Of a stretch of 64,000 nt of DNA, positions 9,308-19,159 are shown in pieces. Position numbers and translations under genes: made by a program. A model generated the notes under the pieces. It did not search any database and had not been told where the DNA came from. It saw only the letters and a list, made by a program, of their open reading frames with translations. Location: contig NZ_SOHM01000013.1 in assembly GCF_004403945.1 (NCBI RefSeq), positions 1-64,000 of the forward strand, given 5' to 3'. Every line of letters begins with the position of its first letter. Position 1 is the first letter of the stretch. The stretch is from Cryobacterium lactosi. GTDB taxonomy: Bacteria; Actinomycetota; Actinomycetes; Actinomycetales; Microbacteriaceae.

Positions 9308-10294
9308 TCACTCGTCGTCGTCGGGCAGCTCGCGACGGGCACGAGTCTGCGCGGCCCGGATGGCCATGCCAGCATCCTCCGGGTACCCCACCTCCATGAG
9401 CGTGAGGCCGTGCGCCTGCATCACCTTGAACTCGCTGGTGCGGGCCCTCTCGATGCGGAGGTCCACCAGACGGGTGCCCACCAGCTTGCCCTCCCCCACC
9501 GACACGCAGGCGCCCACCAGGGCGCGCACCATCGAGTGGCAGAACGCATCCGCCTGCAGCGTCGCCACGAGCACCCCGTCGGGGTCGCGCCGCCACTCGA
9601 AGGACTGCAGGGTACGGATGGTCGTGGCGCCGGGCCGCGGCTTGCAATAGGTGGCGAAGTCGTGCAGCCCGATGAGGGTGGCGGCGGCCTCCTGCATGGC
9701 GGCGAGGTCCAGCGCGAAACCGTGCCAGGTGGTGCGCAACCGTTGTAACGGGTCCCGCAGCGCCCCGGTGTCGGAGATGCGGTATTCGTAGCGGCGCCAG
9801 AGGGCGGAGAACCGGGCATCGAACCCGGCCGGTGCCAGGGTGGCGCGGCGGATCACGATTTCGGGCTGGGTGACCAGGATGCCGCCGAGCCGGCGTTGCA
9901 CCATCGTGGCCAGGTCGGTCTGGTGCTTGGGCACTCCCCGGCCGCGCTTGATCCGCACCAGGCTGTCCACCTGATCGGGGTTCAGGTCGAAGTGGGCAAC
10001 CTGGCCCAGCGCGTGCACGCCGGAGTCGGTGCGGCCGGCGACGACGAGGGCGGGGGTGGGCTGGTGGCGTTTGAGGATGGCGGCGAGGCCCTCCTCGATC
10101 TGGCCCTGCACGGTGCGGTAACCGGGCTGGGTGGCCCAGCCGAAGAAGTCGGTGCCGTCGTAGGCGATGTCCAGGCGGATGCGGCTGGAGCCGGGTGCCG
10201 GCATCGAATCGGACGGTTCCGCCAGGGCGCCATCCGGGTTGAGCTCGGACAGCACCACTGAAGGGGTGCCGTCGACGGGCTCGGGAAAACTCAC
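9308..10294 (-). CDS. truA: tRNA pseudouridine(38-40) synthase TruA
   Basis: A pseudouridine synthase acting on positions 38-40 of the tRNA anticodon stem. The catalytic Asp is in GRTDSGVHALGQVAHF near residue 95, and IAYDGTDFFGWATQPG marks the N-terminal core. The listed GTG start gives 328 residues, but the family core begins only after ~35 residues; the ATG at 10204 (MPAPGSSRIRL) would give 298 and is a real alternative, as neither start has a clear ribosome-binding site. The ~30 residues between YRISDTGALRDPL and the C-terminal AFCHSMVRALVG block are typical. Confidence 0.92.
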   Translation of the reverse strand: MSFPEPVDGTPSVVLSELNPDGALAEPSDSMPAPGSSRIRLDIAYDGTDFFGWATQPGYRTVQGQIEEGLAAILKRHQPTPALVVAGRTDSGVHALGQVAHFDLNPDQVDSLVRIKRGRGVPKHQTDLATMVQRRLGGILVTQPEIVIRRATLAPAGFDARFSALWRRYEYRISDTGALRDPLQRLRTTWHGFALDLAAMQEAAATLIGLHDFATYCKPRPGATTIRTLQSFEWRRDPDGVLVATLQADAFCHSMVRALVGACVSVGEGKLVGTRLVDLRIERARTSEFKVMQAHGLTLMEVGYPEDAGMAIRAAQTRARRELPDDDE

Positions 10295-10357
10295 AGAGGT
10301 CAGTGTAGAGGCCGGGCCGGGTTATCGTTGGACGGGCCGTCGTCCGGCCGCACAGTT

Positions 10358-12427
10358 ATGACCAGTTCCCTTCGCATCACGCCCCGCTCCCCCGCCACAG
10401 CCCTCTCGACCGGCGGCCCGGCCGGCGGGCGGCTCAGCGGCTTGGACGGGCTGCGCGGCCTCGCGGTCACCCTCGTCGTGGTGTACCACCTGTTTCCGCC
10501 GGTGCTCCGGGGCGGCTTCATCGGCGTTGATATCTTCTTCGTGATCAGCGGGTTCCTCATCACCGGTCTGATCGTGGCTGAGCGGGACCGCACCGGCCGG
10601 TTCTCGCCCAGGCGGTTCTGGCTGCACCGCGCCCGTCGGCTGCTGCCGGCGCTGGTGCCCCTGGTGCTGCTGGCCTGCACGACCGCCTGGCTGATCGGCG
10701 GCGACGTGCTGGTGGGCCTGGGTTGGAAGCTGCTGGGCGCCGCGACATTCAGCTACAACTGGGTGTCCACCGCGGCCAACACCAGCTACTTCGGCTCGGG
10801 CCAGCCCGAGCTGTTCCGCAATCTCTGGTCGCTGGCCGTTGAGGAGCAGTTCTACCTGCTCTGGCCGTTGCTGTTGCTGCCCCTCTTGCGGATCCGCCGG
10901 CCGGGCCTCCGCCTGGCCCTGGTGGCTGCCCTCGCTCTCGCGTCGTCGGTGTGGATGGGCGTGGCCTACCAGCCCGGCGCCGACCCCAGCCGGGTGTACT
11001 ACGGCTCGGACACCCACAGCTTCGGCCTTCTCATCGGCGCCGGCCTGGCCCTGCTGCTGCGCCCGCTCGGGCGGGCTGTAGGACTCGGCGAGGCTGCGGC
11101 CGGCACCCCGGCGGCGGCGACCGTCGGCCGCGCGGTGGCCGCGACCCGTGCCTGGTGGGGTGCGGGTGCCGTGGCCGGCCTGCTCGCCGCGGCGATCTGG
11201 CTGCCCGACAACGCCGCCGCCACCTACCGCGGCGGTCTCTTGCTGGTGAGCCTGCTCACCGCCGTGGTGATCTGGGCGGGCGTGACCGGCGGCCGGTTCG
11301 GGCGGATGCTCGACGCCGCCCCGCTCCGCTACCTCGGCGAACGCTCCTACGGCCTGTACCTCTGGCACTGGCCGTTGCTGGTGCTGGTGCAGCTCGTGGC
11401 GCCGTTCGGCCGCGGGAATATCGTCGCCACCGGGCTGCTCACGCTGCTGCTGGCCCTGGCCGCCGCCGCGATCTCGCACCGCTGGCTCGAGATGCCCATC
11501 CGCCGGCACGGCCTGCGCGGCGCGTTCCGCCTGGTGCGCGATCGGGTCTTCGGGGCGACCGGCCCCGCCGGTGTGACTGATTCCGCGACCGGCTCAACTG
11601 GCCCGACCGACACGGCAGCGGCAGCCGCAGCCGACCACGCCGGCACGACCAACCCCGCAGGCGCGACTCGGCGGCGCCGCCCGGTTGCGGTGCTGGCGAT
11701 GGCGACAGCCGCCGTGCTGCTGTTGCTGGGGGGCACCGTCGCATCCGTGGTCACCGCGCCCACCATCACGACCGCGCAGGCCGAGGTGCTGCGCGGCCAG
11801 CAGGCGCTGGAGAGGGCTGCGAAGGCCGCGGCGGAGCAGGCCGCCGCCGATGCCAAGGCCCAGGCCCAGGCCGCCGGAGTGGCAGCAGAGGCCAGCAGGG
11901 GCTCGAACATCACGGCCGTCGGCGACTCCGTCATGCTGGCCTCCGCGGCCGAGCTGCAGACCGAGTTCCCCGGCATCATGATCGACGCGGCCGTGTCCCG
12001 CGGCATGGGAGCCGCTCCGGAAATTCTCGCCGAGCACCGGGCCGCGGGCACGTTGCGCCCCGTGGTGCTGTTGGGGCTCGGCACCAACGGACCCATCGAC
12101 CCCGCCGATCTCTCCGCGATCATGGGGGTGATCGGGCCCGCCCGTGAGCTCATCGTCGTGAACGCGTTCGCGGAGCGGGACTGGACCCCCGGCGTCAACG
12201 CCGAGCTGGCGACCTTCTCCGCCCGCCGCAGCCAGGTGGTCCTCGCCGACTGGAGCAGCGCGATCGCCCCACACGTCGACGTGCTCGCCGCCGATGGCAT
12301 CCACCCCGGCCCCACCGGCGGGACGATCTACGCCGACACCGTGGCCACGGCCCTGGAGCGCCTGCCCGGCGAACCGCAAAGTCGCGCACCCGGCGTCGAC
12401 ACGCTGCAGGCCTTCCGCGTCCGCTGA
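10358..12427 (+). CDS. OafA-type membrane acyltransferase fused to an SGNH domain
   Basis: A 689-residue protein. Residues ~20-385 form an acyltransferase-3 membrane domain with about 10 helices: GLDGLRGLAVTLVVVYHL carries the conserved His, GVDIFFVISGFLIT and RRARRLLPALVPL follow. An Ala/Thr-rich linker, one further helix and an Ala/Gln coiled segment lead to a C-terminal SGNH domain with block I GDSVM, block III GTNG and block V DGIHPG. Such proteins O-acetylate extracellular glycans such as peptidoglycan or polysaccharide: the membrane part passes the acyl group outward and the SGNH part transfers it. It is divergent from truA. Start is uncertain: a TTG at 10328 is also in frame. Confidence 0.87.
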   Translation: MTSSLRITPRSPATALSTGGPAGGRLSGLDGLRGLAVTLVVVYHLFPPVLRGGFIGVDIFFVISGFLITGLIVAERDRTGRFSPRRFWLHRARRLLPALVPLVLLACTTAWLIGGDVLVGLGWKLLGAATFSYNWVSTAANTSYFGSGQPELFRNLWSLAVEEQFYLLWPLLLLPLLRIRRPGLRLALVAALALASSVWMGVAYQPGADPSRVYYGSDTHSFGLLIGAGLALLLRPLGRAVGLGEAAAGTPAAATVGRAVAATRAWWGAGAVAGLLAAAIWLPDNAAATYRGGLLLVSLLTAVVIWAGVTGGRFGRMLDAAPLRYLGERSYGLYLWHWPLLVLVQLVAPFGRGNIVATGLLTLLLALAAAAISHRWLEMPIRRHGLRGAFRLVRDRVFGATGPAGVTDSATGSTGPTDTAAAAAADHAGTTNPAGATRRRRPVAVLAMATAAVLLLLGGTVASVVTAPTITTAQAEVLRGQQALERAAKAAAEQAAADAKAQAQAAGVAAEASRGSNITAVGDSVMLASAAELQTEFPGIMIDAAVSRGMGAAPEILAEHRAAGTLRPVVLLGLGTNGPIDPADLSAIMGVIGPARELIVVNAFAERDWTPGVNAELATFSARRSQVVLADWSSAIAPHVDVLAADGIHPGPTGGTIYADTVATALERLPGEPQSRAPGVDTLQAFRVR

Positions 12428-12778
12428 CCTGCACCCTGTGACCTGTGACCTGTGACCTGGCGACCCTGCAGCGTCTCTCGGTACCGACCGTTCTGCACGG
12501 CATCTCTGCACCAAGACGGCGCTTCGACGGATGCCCAGGTTGGAGTTCTCGAGGTATGCGGGCAAGGCGCCGGTAGGCGGGTGGCGCGCCAGGGGCATAG
12601 CGGCGCCTGACCCGCCTACCTCCCAACAGGGCGCTCTGGCGCCCCGCCGGGCCATCGGCATCCCGCCCGCACAGCGGCGCACCACCCGCACAGCGGCGCG
12701 TTGCCCGCACAGCGGCGCCAAGCCCACACAGCGGCGCCCACAGCCGCGCACACACCCCGCGCACCGCCCCGCGCGCAC
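12428..12778. repeat. Repeat-rich non-coding stretch (7-bp and 19-bp tandem repeats, inverted repeats)
   Basis: No convincing gene. It holds three tandem CCTGTGA units (12435-12455), an 11-bp inverted repeat GGTAGGCGGGT / ACCCGCCTACC (12572-12582 and 12610-12620) and a smaller GGGCGC/GCGCCC hairpin at 12629-12644. Four tandem 19-bp units built on CCCGCACAGCGGCGC occupy 12666-12741; the first 15 bases are nearly constant and the last 4 vary. It lies between the plus-strand acyltransferase and the minus-strand rplQ terminator. Confidence 0.7.
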
Positions 12779-12808
12779 AAAAAGGGCCCGACCGAAGTCG
12801 GGCCCTTT
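12779..12808 (-). terminator. Rho-independent terminator of the infA-rplQ operon
   Basis: On the minus strand a perfect 12-bp stem AAAGGGCCCGAC / GTCGGGCCCTTT with a TTCG tetraloop is followed directly by a run of T. It begins 25 bases after the rplQ stop. The symmetric A/T ends mean it could also stop plus-strand transcription. Confidence 0.9.
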
Positions 12809-12832
12809 CAGGTACAGCGGGGGGAGCGAGTG

Positions 12833-13345
12833 TTACTTGGCTTCCTCAGCGGATGCCTCAGCAGCGTCGGCCTCGACGGCTTCGGTCTCAGCGACCTCGG
12901 CCTCGGGTGCCTCTTCAACAACGGTCTCCTCGGCGACGGGCGCGGACGCCTTCGCGGGAGCCTTGTTCGACTTCACCTTGGGCGAAACGGGCTCGAGAAC
13001 GAGCTCCATCTGCACCATGGAGGCGTTGTCGCCCTTGCGGAAGCCGAGCTTGGTGATGCGGGTGTAGCCGCCATCGCGAAGCGCAACCTGGGGCGCGATC
13101 TCGGTGAAGAGCTCGTGCACGACGGTCTTGTCGCCGATCGTCGCGAGAACGCGACGACGAGCGTGCAGGTCGCCACGCTTGGCGAAGGTCACCAGGCGCT
13201 CGGCAACCGGACGCAGGCGCTTGGCGCGCGTCTCGGTCGTCTTGATGGACTTGTGGGTGAACAGGGCGGCAGCCAGGTTCGCGAGCATGAGGCGCTCGTG
13301 CGCCGGTCCGCCACCGAGACGGGCTCCCTTAGTGGGCTTAGGCAT
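12833..13345 (-). CDS. rplQ: 50S ribosomal protein L17
   Basis: A 170-residue L17. The core ([25 protein letters not shown], then [17 protein letters not shown]) spans about the first 118 residues. The rest is an Ala/Glu/Val-rich acidic tail, which makes it longer than the ~125 residues of most bacteria; such tails are frequent in actinobacterial L17. It is the last gene of the alpha operon and is followed by a strong terminator. Confidence 0.96.
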   Translation of the reverse strand: MPKPTKGARLGGGPAHERLMLANLAAALFTHKSIKTTETRAKRLRPVAERLVTFAKRGDLHARRRVLATIGDKTVVHELFTEIAPQVALRDGGYTRITKLGFRKGDNASMVQMELVLEPVSPKVKSNKAPAKASAPVAEETVVEEAPEAEVAETEAVEADAAEASAEEAK

Positions 13346-13396
13346 TATCGGTAATCTCCAGTATCAAAGTCGAAAGGCGTCGAGAAACGACGAGCC

Positions 13397-14386
13397 TTAG
13401 ATGGTTTCTTCGTCGTAGCCGCTGTAGAAGTGCGCACCGTCAAAGCCGGGCACAGAATCCTTCAGTGACAGGCCAAGCTCAACGAGCTTGTCCTTGACCT
13501 CATCCACCGACTTCTGACCGAAGTTGCGGATGTTCATCAGCTGGGTCTCCGAGAGGGCGACCAGTTCGCTGACGTTGTTGATGCCTTCGCGCTTGAGGCA
13601 GTTGTACGAGCGCACGGACAGATCGAGGTCTTCGATCGGCACGGACAGCTCGGTCGAGAGGACGGCGTCGACCGGCGCGGGGCCGATCTCAATGCCCTCA
13701 GCGGCGGTGTTCAGCTCGCGGGCCAGACCGAACAGCTCGGTCAGCGTACGACCGGCGGATGCGATGGCGTCGCGGGGCGAGATAGCCGACTTGGTCTCCA
13801 CGTCAACGACGAGGCGGTCGAAGTCGGTGCGCTCACCGGCACGAGTTGCCTCGACACGGTAGGTCACCTTGAGAACCGGCGAGTAGATCGAGTCGACCGG
13901 AATCTGGCCGGCCTCGGAGTACTCGTTGCGGTTCTGGGTAGCCGACACGTAACCACGGCCACGCTCGATGGTCAGTTCAAGTTCGAACTTGGCCTTGTCG
14001 TTCAGGGTCGCGATGACGAGCTCGGGGTTGTGAACCTCGACGCCGGCCGGAGCCGAGATGTCGGCGGCGGTGACCTGGCCGGAGCCCTGCTTGCGCAGGT
14101 ACGCGGTGATCGGCTCGTCGTGCTCGCTGGAGATGACCAGACCCTTGATGTTCAGGATGATCTCGGTGACATCTTCCTTGACCCCGGGAACGGTGCTGAA
14201 TTCGTGAAGCACTCCATCGATGCGGATGCTGGTGACAGCAGCGCCGGGAATCGAGGAAAGCAGGGTGCGGCGCATCGAGTTACCGAGGGTGTAGCCGAAG
14301 CCGGGCTCGAGCGGTTCGATGACGAACCGGGACCGGAACTCCGAAATGTTCTCTTCGGTGAGCGTGGGGCGCTGTGCGATAAGCAC
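13397..14386 (-). CDS. rpoA: DNA-directed RNA polymerase subunit alpha
   Basis: A 329-residue alpha subunit. The N-terminal dimerisation domain includes [29 protein letters not shown]; the C-terminal domain after ~residue 250 has [19 protein letters not shown] and [18 protein letters not shown], the DNA- and activator-binding helix-hairpin-helix. It lies 166 bases after rpsK, with a leader hairpin at 14405-14426. Confidence 0.98.
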   Translation of the reverse strand: MLIAQRPTLTEENISEFRSRFVIEPLEPGFGYTLGNSMRRTLLSSIPGAAVTSIRIDGVLHEFSTVPGVKEDVTEIILNIKGLVISSEHDEPITAYLRKQGSGQVTAADISAPAGVEVHNPELVIATLNDKAKFELELTIERGRGYVSATQNRNEYSEAGQIPVDSIYSPVLKVTYRVEATRAGERTDFDRLVVDVETKSAISPRDAIASAGRTLTELFGLARELNTAAEGIEIGPAPVDAVLSTELSVPIEDLDLSVRSYNCLKREGINNVSELVALSETQLMNIRNFGQKSVDEVKDKLVELGLSLKDSVPGFDGAHFYSGYDEETI

Positions 14387-14404
14387 TATTGATTCCTTTC
14401 GGCG

Positions 14405-14426
14405 AAGTGTCCGCTATATGACACTT
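14405..14426 (-). promoter_or_regulatory. Hairpin just upstream of rpoA
   Basis: AAGTGTC (14405-14411) and GACACTT (14420-14426) are perfect 7-bp complements around an 8-base A/T-rich loop. It lies 19 bases before the rpoA ATG in the 166-base rpsK-rpoA gap. It may control rpoA translation or be an operator of an internal promoter; no factor can be assigned. Confidence 0.35.
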
Positions 14427-14552
14427 AGTGGCGAGTTGTGAAATTGTGAGTCTCGACGGGCCCGCGAGTACGGCCCTGTCGCGGTGAACGGCGAGTGAGC
14501 CTGCCCGGATCTTTCGACCCAGACAAGCCCAATCGCCAGTCACTGAAAGGAA

Positions 14553-14951
14553 TTAAACGCGGCGGCGCTTCGGGGGACGGCAACCGTTGTGGGCCTGGGG
14601 GGTCACGTCGTTGATCGAGCCAACTTCGAGGCCGGCAGCCTGCAGCGAACGGATAGCCGTTTCGCGGCCTGAGCCCGGTCCCTTGACGAAGACGTCAACC
14701 TTCTTCATGCCGTGTTCCTGTGCCTGGCGGGCAGCCGACTCGGCGGCCAGCTGAGCGGCGAACGGGGTCGACTTGCGCGAACCCTTGAAGCCGACTCCAC
14801 CTGAGGACGCCCAGCTGATGACCGCACCGGTGGTGTCGGTGATCGAGACGATGGTGTTGTTGAACGTGGACTTGATGTGGGCCTGGCCCACAGCAATGTT
14901 CTTCTTTTCTTTCTTACGCGGCTTCCGTACGGCCGACTTTGGTGCTGCCAT
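14553..14951 (-). CDS. rpsK: 30S ribosomal protein S11
   Basis: A 132-residue S11 with [20 protein letters not shown] and the C-terminal [19 protein letters not shown] typical of the family; it binds the platform of the small subunit near the mRNA exit site. It is 42 bases after rpsM. The gene next to it is rpoA, with no rpsD between, an arrangement also found in Streptomyces; rpsD must be elsewhere. Confidence 0.97.
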   Translation of the reverse strand: MAAPKSAVRKPRKKEKKNIAVGQAHIKSTFNNTIVSITDTTGAVISWASSGGVGFKGSRKSTPFAAQLAAESAARQAQEHGMKKVDVFVKGPGSGRETAIRSLQAAGLEVGSINDVTPQAHNGCRPPKRRRV

Positions 14952-14993
14952 GATTTCTCCTGAATCCTAGAGGCGTGACGAGCTAGGCGAGGC

Positions 14994-15368
14994 CTAGCGC
15001 GCCTTCTTCTTGCCGGCTACGGTGCGCTTCGGGCCCTTGCGGGTGCGAGCGTTGGTCTTGGTGCGCTGGCCGCGAACGGGCAGGCCCTTGCGGTGACGAA
15101 TACCTTCGTAGCTACCGATCTCGACCTTGCGGCGGATGTCAGCGGCGATCTCACGGCGAAGGTCACCCTCGATCTTGAAGGTTCCTTCGATGTAGTCGCG
15201 GAGCTGGACGAGCTGGTCGTCGGTCAGGTCCTTGACGCGAATGTTTCCATCGATCTCGACGTCGGCGAGGGTCTTGAGTGCCCTCGTACGGCCAACACCG
15301 AAAATGTAAGTAAGTGCAACTTCCACGCGCTTATCGCGCGGAATGTCTACGCCGGCTAGACGTGCCAT
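14994..15368 (-). CDS. rpsM: 30S ribosomal protein S13
   Basis: A 124-residue S13, a head protein that contacts P-site tRNA and forms intersubunit bridges. It starts with [21 protein letters not shown]... at the ATG at 15368; 20 in-frame upstream codons are leader. The C-terminal [24 protein letters not shown] basic tail is normal. It is 175 bases downstream of rpmJ, an unusually wide gap that contains a TCGAG-type repeat. Confidence 0.97.
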   Translation of the reverse strand: MARLAGVDIPRDKRVEVALTYIFGVGRTRALKTLADVEIDGNIRVKDLTDDQLVQLRDYIEGTFKIEGDLRREIAADIRRKVEIGSYEGIRHRKGLPVRGQRTKTNARTRKGPKRTVAGKKKAR

Positions 15369-15521
15369 TGTGGCTTCTCCTGTGGGATGAGTGGAGGTCT
15401 GTAGCAGTGCCTGTGCATCGGCCTCCAACCGATGGTGTCACCCCGAGGGGTTCCCGGCACTGCTATGTATTTAGTTGTGTCGTGCTGTGTCTCGATGCGC
15501 TCGATAACCGGCGAGTTACTC

Positions 15522-15543
15522 GCTGGTTGAGCCTGTCGAAACC
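15522..15543. repeat. TCGAG-type intergenic repeat between rpmJ and rpsM
   Basis: GCTGGTTGAGCC followed by TGTCGAAACC is a diverged copy of the (C)TGGTCGAGCCTGTCGAGACC repeat seen elsewhere in the window. It abuts the rpmJ stop. The rest of the 175-base gap (15369-15543) shows no other feature I can support. Confidence 0.5.
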
Positions 15544-15657
15544 TTAGCCCTGACGCTGCTTGTGACGCGGGTTCTCGCAGATGACCATCACGTTGCCGTT
15601 ACGGCGGATGACCTTGCACTTGTCACAGATCTTCTTGACGCTGGGCTTGACCTTCAT
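15544..15657 (-). CDS. rpmJ: 50S ribosomal protein L36
   Basis: A 37-residue L36. It reads [20 protein letters not shown] and ends NPRHKQRQG. Cys11, Cys14, Cys27 and His32 form the zinc ribbon, so this is the zinc-binding (C+) form. It sits between infA and rpsM in the canonical alpha-operon order. Confidence 0.97.
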   Translation of the reverse strand: MKVKPSVKKICDKCKVIRRNGNVMVICENPRHKQRQG

Positions 15658-15724
15658 GGGTGTGTCCTTGTAATCGCTGTCTTCGTACCCTCGGGATGCC
15701 GTGGGCCGTTACTTACAGCAACAG

Positions 15725-15946
15725 TTACTTGTAGCGGTAGACGATCCGACCGCGGGTCAGGTCGTAAGGGCTCAGTTCCACGATCACGCGGTCCTCGGGG
15801 AGGATGCGGATGTAGTGCTGACGCATCTTGCCCGAAATGTGGGCAAGAACTTTGTGGCCGTTGGTCAACTCAACGCGAAACATCGCATTGGGAAGAGCTT
15901 CGACTACTGCGCCCTCGATCTCGATGACACCGTCTTTTTTGGCCAT
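15725..15946 (-). CDS. infA: Translation initiation factor IF-1
   Basis: A 73-residue OB-fold protein that blocks the A site during initiation. It reads [20 protein letters not shown] and has [20 protein letters not shown] and the C-terminal [13 protein letters not shown] typical of IF-1. It opens the infA-rpmJ-rpsM-rpsK-rpoA-rplQ unit. In most actinobacteria map lies directly upstream; here the mannitol PTS block lies between them. Confidence 0.98.
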   Translation of the reverse strand: MAKKDGVIEIEGAVVEALPNAMFRVELTNGHKVLAHISGKMRQHYIRILPEDRVIVELSPYDLTRGRIVYRYK

Positions 15947-16037
15947 AACTCACTATCGCTAAAGTATTGGTTGCTGGTCGTGCGGAATTGTGGCAGCCAG
16001 ACACGCCCATAAAGGCAGTGCTAGACACCAAGGATTT

Positions 16038-16067
16038 ATCCTATGCTATGTGATTGCCTTTTGGCAA
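16038..16067 (-). promoter_or_regulatory. Predicted promoter of the infA operon
   Basis: On the minus strand, TTGCCA (-35, 16062-16067) and TAGGAT (-10, 16038-16043) are 18 bases apart, a good housekeeping-type match. The predicted start gives a leader of about 85 bases before infA. The -35 overlaps a small ATTGCC-TTTT-GGCAAT hairpin (16053-16068). Confidence 0.45.
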
Positions 16068-16078
16068 TTCATCCCTAT

Positions 16079-16108
16079 AATCCCTCGGCCCGTTCGGGCC
16101 GAGGGATT
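16079..16108 (-). terminator. Hairpin after mtlD
   Basis: A perfect 13-bp stem AATCCCTCGGCCC / GGGCCGAGGGATT with a GTTC loop begins 6 bases after the mtlD stop. There is no strong T tract, but the position and stability argue for a terminator separating the mannitol operon from infA. Confidence 0.7.
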
Positions 16109-16113
16109 CAGGT

Positions 16114-17265
16114 TCAGGATGCGGTGACGGCGCCGCGCACAACTTCGAGCACATCGGCGTAGAGCGGATGCGTGGCCTCGAGCCCGCAGACGTCGGCCAC
16201 GATGGCCTCCGGGGAGTCGGTAGCCAGCATGCGCTGGAGCTCGACACTCTGCTCGTCGTCGGCCACGTCGAAGCGGAGCGCCGCGGCGATGGCCTCGAGC
16301 AGCGCCACCGGGCGGGTGCCGCGCTCGGCGATCTCGGCCGCCGGGCCGATGAAGCGTTCGTGCCGACTGAGCTTGCGCAGCGGCTGACGGCCGACCCGCT
16401 CGACGGTGTCGGGCAGCGACGGGTTCGCGAAGCGGCCGAGGATCTTCTCCCGGTAGGCGCGCTGGGTGGCCTCGTCGAGGCCGTGCTTGGCCACCAGGAG
16501 GGCGCTGGTCTCCTCGAGCACCCGGCGGGCACCATCCGCGACGGACGGCACCAGGAGGGCATCGGAGAGCTTGGAGACGCCGGCCTGGGTGCCGAGGTAG
16601 GCCACCGTGGCGTGGCCGGTGTTGACAGTGAAGAGCTTGCGCTCGATGTAGGGAGCCAGGTCCTCAACGAACGTGGCGCCGGGGATCACCGGCGGGTTGC
16701 CGCCGAACGCGGGGCTTTCAATGACCCACTCGTAGAAGGCCTCCACGGTGACGTCAATGCCGGCATCCGCGGCTTGCCCGGGAACGATACGGTCCACGGC
16801 CGTGTTGGCGAACGCGACCCGGCTGGCCAGTGCCACACGGTCACCCTCGTCGACGTTGGCCCAGACCTGCTCGGCGAGCACATCCGTGGCGTTGATGGCG
16901 TTCTCGCACGCCATCACGGCCAGCGGCGGCAGGCCGGCATCGCGGCGGGCCAGGCCCGCCGCGATAACCGGTGCCACGAACCGCAACACGGTGGGGCCGA
17001 CGGCGGTGGTGACCGCGTCGGCCGTGGCGATCTCGTTGATGAGATCGTCTTCGTGGGTGGAACTGTTGATGGCACGGAAGTTGTCGACCACCTTGTCGGC
17101 GGGCGTCTCTCCCGCCTCGTGCACCGTGTACGACGGTGTACCGTGCAGTGCCTCTATAAGAGGAGCATTCACATCGGCGAAGACAACCTCATAACCGGCC
17201 TCGTGAAGCAGGAGACCTACGAAGCCGCGGCCGATGTTGCCCGCGCCGAAGTGAATGGCTTTCAT
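16114..17265 (-). CDS. mtlD: Mannitol-1-phosphate 5-dehydrogenase
   Basis: A 383-residue NAD-dependent polyol dehydrogenase that oxidises mannitol-1-phosphate to fructose-6-phosphate after PTS uptake. The N-terminal Rossmann motif is [33 protein letters not shown] and the helical segment [18 protein letters not shown] with the catalytic Lys region are characteristic of MtlD. The start overlaps the EIIA stop by 4 bases, making it the last gene of the mannitol operon. Confidence 0.96.
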   Translation of the reverse strand: MKAIHFGAGNIGRGFVGLLLHEAGYEVVFADVNAPLIEALHGTPSYTVHEAGETPADKVVDNFRAINSSTHEDDLINEIATADAVTTAVGPTVLRFVAPVIAAGLARRDAGLPPLAVMACENAINATDVLAEQVWANVDEGDRVALASRVAFANTAVDRIVPGQAADAGIDVTVEAFYEWVIESPAFGGNPPVIPGATFVEDLAPYIERKLFTVNTGHATVAYLGTQAGVSKLSDALLVPSVADGARRVLEETSALLVAKHGLDEATQRAYREKILGRFANPSLPDTVERVGRQPLRKLSRHERFIGPAAEIAERGTRPVALLEAIAAALRFDVADDEQSVELQRMLATDSPEAIVADVCGLEATHPLYADVLEVVRGAVTAS

Positions 17266-17702
17266 TCTGCGTTTACCTCCTCGAGCAGGGCGAAGATCTC
17301 GTCCTGCGAACCTGCGTCGATCAGTTTCTGTACTTCGTCCTCGTCGGAGAAGACGATGGCGATCTTGGACAGGATCTCCAGGTGCTCGTTGTTCAGGCCG
17401 GCGATGCCGACGGCGAACTTGACGGGCTGGCCATCCCAGTCGATCGGCGCGGCGTACCGCACGAGCGAGAGAGCCGATCGCACGATCGACTCCTTCGCGT
17501 CGTTGGTGCCGTGCGGGATCGCCAGGAAGTTGCCCATGTAGGTCGAGACGGAGTTTTCGCGCACGAACATCGAGTCGACGTACTCCTGCTTCACCGCTCC
17601 GGCGGCGACCAACAGGGCGCCGGCCTCACGGATGGCTTCGTCCCGGGTGGTGGCCGCGCCTGCGGCCACCACGTTCTGCGGTTCCAGAATGCTCTGGGTC
17701 AT
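17262..17702 (-). CDS. mtlF: PTS mannitol-specific EIIA component
   Basis: A 146-residue free-standing EIIA of the fructose/mannitol family. The phosphorylated His is His64 in [12 protein letters not shown]. It receives phosphate from HPr and passes it to the EIIB domain of MtlA. Its start shares one base with the mtlA stop (TAATG), and its stop overlaps mtlD by 4 bases. Confidence 0.94.
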   Translation of the reverse strand: MTQSILEPQNVVAAGAATTRDEAIREAGALLVAAGAVKQEYVDSMFVRENSVSTYMGNFLAIPHGTNDAKESIVRSALSLVRYAAPIDWDGQPVKFAVGIAGLNNEHLEILSKIAIVFSDEDEVQKLIDAGSQDEIFALLEEVNAE

Positions 17703-19159
17703 TACTTGGTCACTTCCTCACTAGCGTCCTGCAGGGACTGCACGACCTCGTCATACTTCGGGCTGTTCATGAAGTTCTCCACCGACACGTGAACCGACTT
17801 GGGGCTCTTGCCCCGGGCCCGGTCCGTCAGGTCCTGATGGGTGATCACGAGGTCGGCGGTTCCATCGAGGTTAGCAATGGCCTGGTTGGTCACCGTGACC
17901 CCTTCGATGCCGGCCTTCTTGATCTTGTTGCGGAGCACCGAGGCGCCCATGGCGCTGGAACCCATTCCGGCGTCGCAGGCGAAGACGATGTTCTTCACTG
18001 CGGTACCGGTCGTGGCCGAGGCGCCGAGGTTGCCCAGAATGGAGCTGGACTTGCCCTTGTTGGCTTCGGTCTTGGCGATGGCGGCGGCCAGTTCGTTGTC
18101 GTTCTCAGCGGCGAGGTCCTTCTTGCGGCTGGCGCGGAGGATGACACCACCGATCGCGAACGAGACACCGGCGGAGGCGAGGACCGAGAGGATGACGCCG
18201 ACGAAGTCGGTGGCGGGGGTCTGGGCCAGTACCGCGATGATGCTGCCGGGCGAGGCGGGGGCGCGCAGGCCGGTCTGGAAGGCGACGTTCACGGCAACAC
18301 CGGTCATGCCACCACCGATGGCGGCGAGGAGCATCATCGGCTTCATCAGCACGTACGGGAAGTAGATCTCGTGGATGCCACCGAGGAACTGGATGATGAT
18401 CGCGCCGGGTGCACTCGCGCGGGCCAGGCCGACGCCGAAGAACGAGAACGCGAGCAGGATGCCCAGGCCGGGGCCGGGGTTCGCCTCGAGCAGGAAGAGG
18501 ACGGACTTGCCGCTCTCCTGGACCTGCTGCACACCGATGGGGGTGAGCACGCCGTGGTTGATGGCGTTGTTGAGGAAGAGGATCTTGCCCGGTTCGATGA
18601 AGATCGACGCGATCGGCAGCAGGCCGTTGGTGATCAGCCAGTCCACGATCGTCTCGAGGAAGGCGCTCAGACCGGTGACCAGAGGGGCGATTCCAAAGAA
18701 CGCACCCAGGGCCAGTGCGAAGCCGAGGATACCGGCGGAGAAGTTGTCCACCAGCATCTCGAAGCCGGGGCGGATCTTGCCGGCCCAGATCTTGTCGACC
18801 TTCATCAGGATCCAGGCGGACAGCGGGCCGACGATCATGGCGCCGATGAACATCGGGATCGAGCTGCCGACGATGACGCCCATGGTGGCGATCGAGGCGA
18901 TCACTCCACCGCGGGTGCCGTAGACCATCCGGCCGCCGGTGTTGGCGATCAGCAACGGGAGTAGGTACAAGATCATCGGGTCCACGAGCGTGACCAGGGT
19001 CTCGTTCGGGGTCCAGCCGGTGGGGATGAAGAAGGCGGTGATGATGCCCCACGCGATGAACGCCGCGATGTTGGGCATGATCATGCCGCTCAGGAAGGTG
19101 CCGAAGGCCTGAACGTGGACCCTCGCGCCCTTCTTCTCGGTGACAGACGTCGTTGTCAT
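17702..19159 (-). CDS. mtlA: PTS mannitol-specific EIICB permease
   Basis: A 485-residue membrane transporter-kinase. Residues ~15-345 are the EIIC channel with the conserved GGIHEIYFPYVLMKP loop and about 6-8 helices. A flexible linker leads to the EIIB domain, with the phosphorylated Cys395 in VFACDAGMGSSAMGAS. There is no EIIA domain; that is supplied by the next gene. It takes up mannitol and delivers it as mannitol-1-phosphate. The start overlaps the ptsI stop in ATGA. Confidence 0.96.
   Translation of the reverse strand: MTTTSVTEKKGARVHVQAFGTFLSGMIMPNIAAFIAWGIITAFFIPTGWTPNETLVTLVDPMILYLLPLLIANTGGRMVYGTRGGVIASIATMGVIVGSSIPMFIGAMIVGPLSAWILMKVDKIWAGKIRPGFEMLVDNFSAGILGFALALGAFFGIAPLVTGLSAFLETIVDWLITNGLLPIASIFIEPGKILFLNNAINHGVLTPIGVQQVQESGKSVLFLLEANPGPGLGILLAFSFFGVGLARASAPGAIIIQFLGGIHEIYFPYVLMKPMMLLAAIGGGMTGVAVNVAFQTGLRAPASPGSIIAVLAQTPATDFVGVILSVLASAGVSFAIGGVILRASRKKDLAAENDNELAAAIAKTEANKGKSSSILGNLGASATTGTAVKNIVFACDAGMGSSAMGASVLRNKIKKAGIEGVTVTNQAIANLDGTADLVITHQDLTDRARGKSPKSVHVSVENFMNSPKYDEVVQSLQDASEEVTK

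Noticed and set aside
12666..12741. Possible CRISPR array
   Set aside because: The 19-bp units are directly adjacent with no spacers and there are no cas genes in the window.
12531..13067. A 178-residue plus-strand frame over the 19-bp repeats and rplQ
   Set aside because: It crosses the strong rplQ terminator and runs antisense into rplQ, and its product is Arg/Pro/Thr low complexity.
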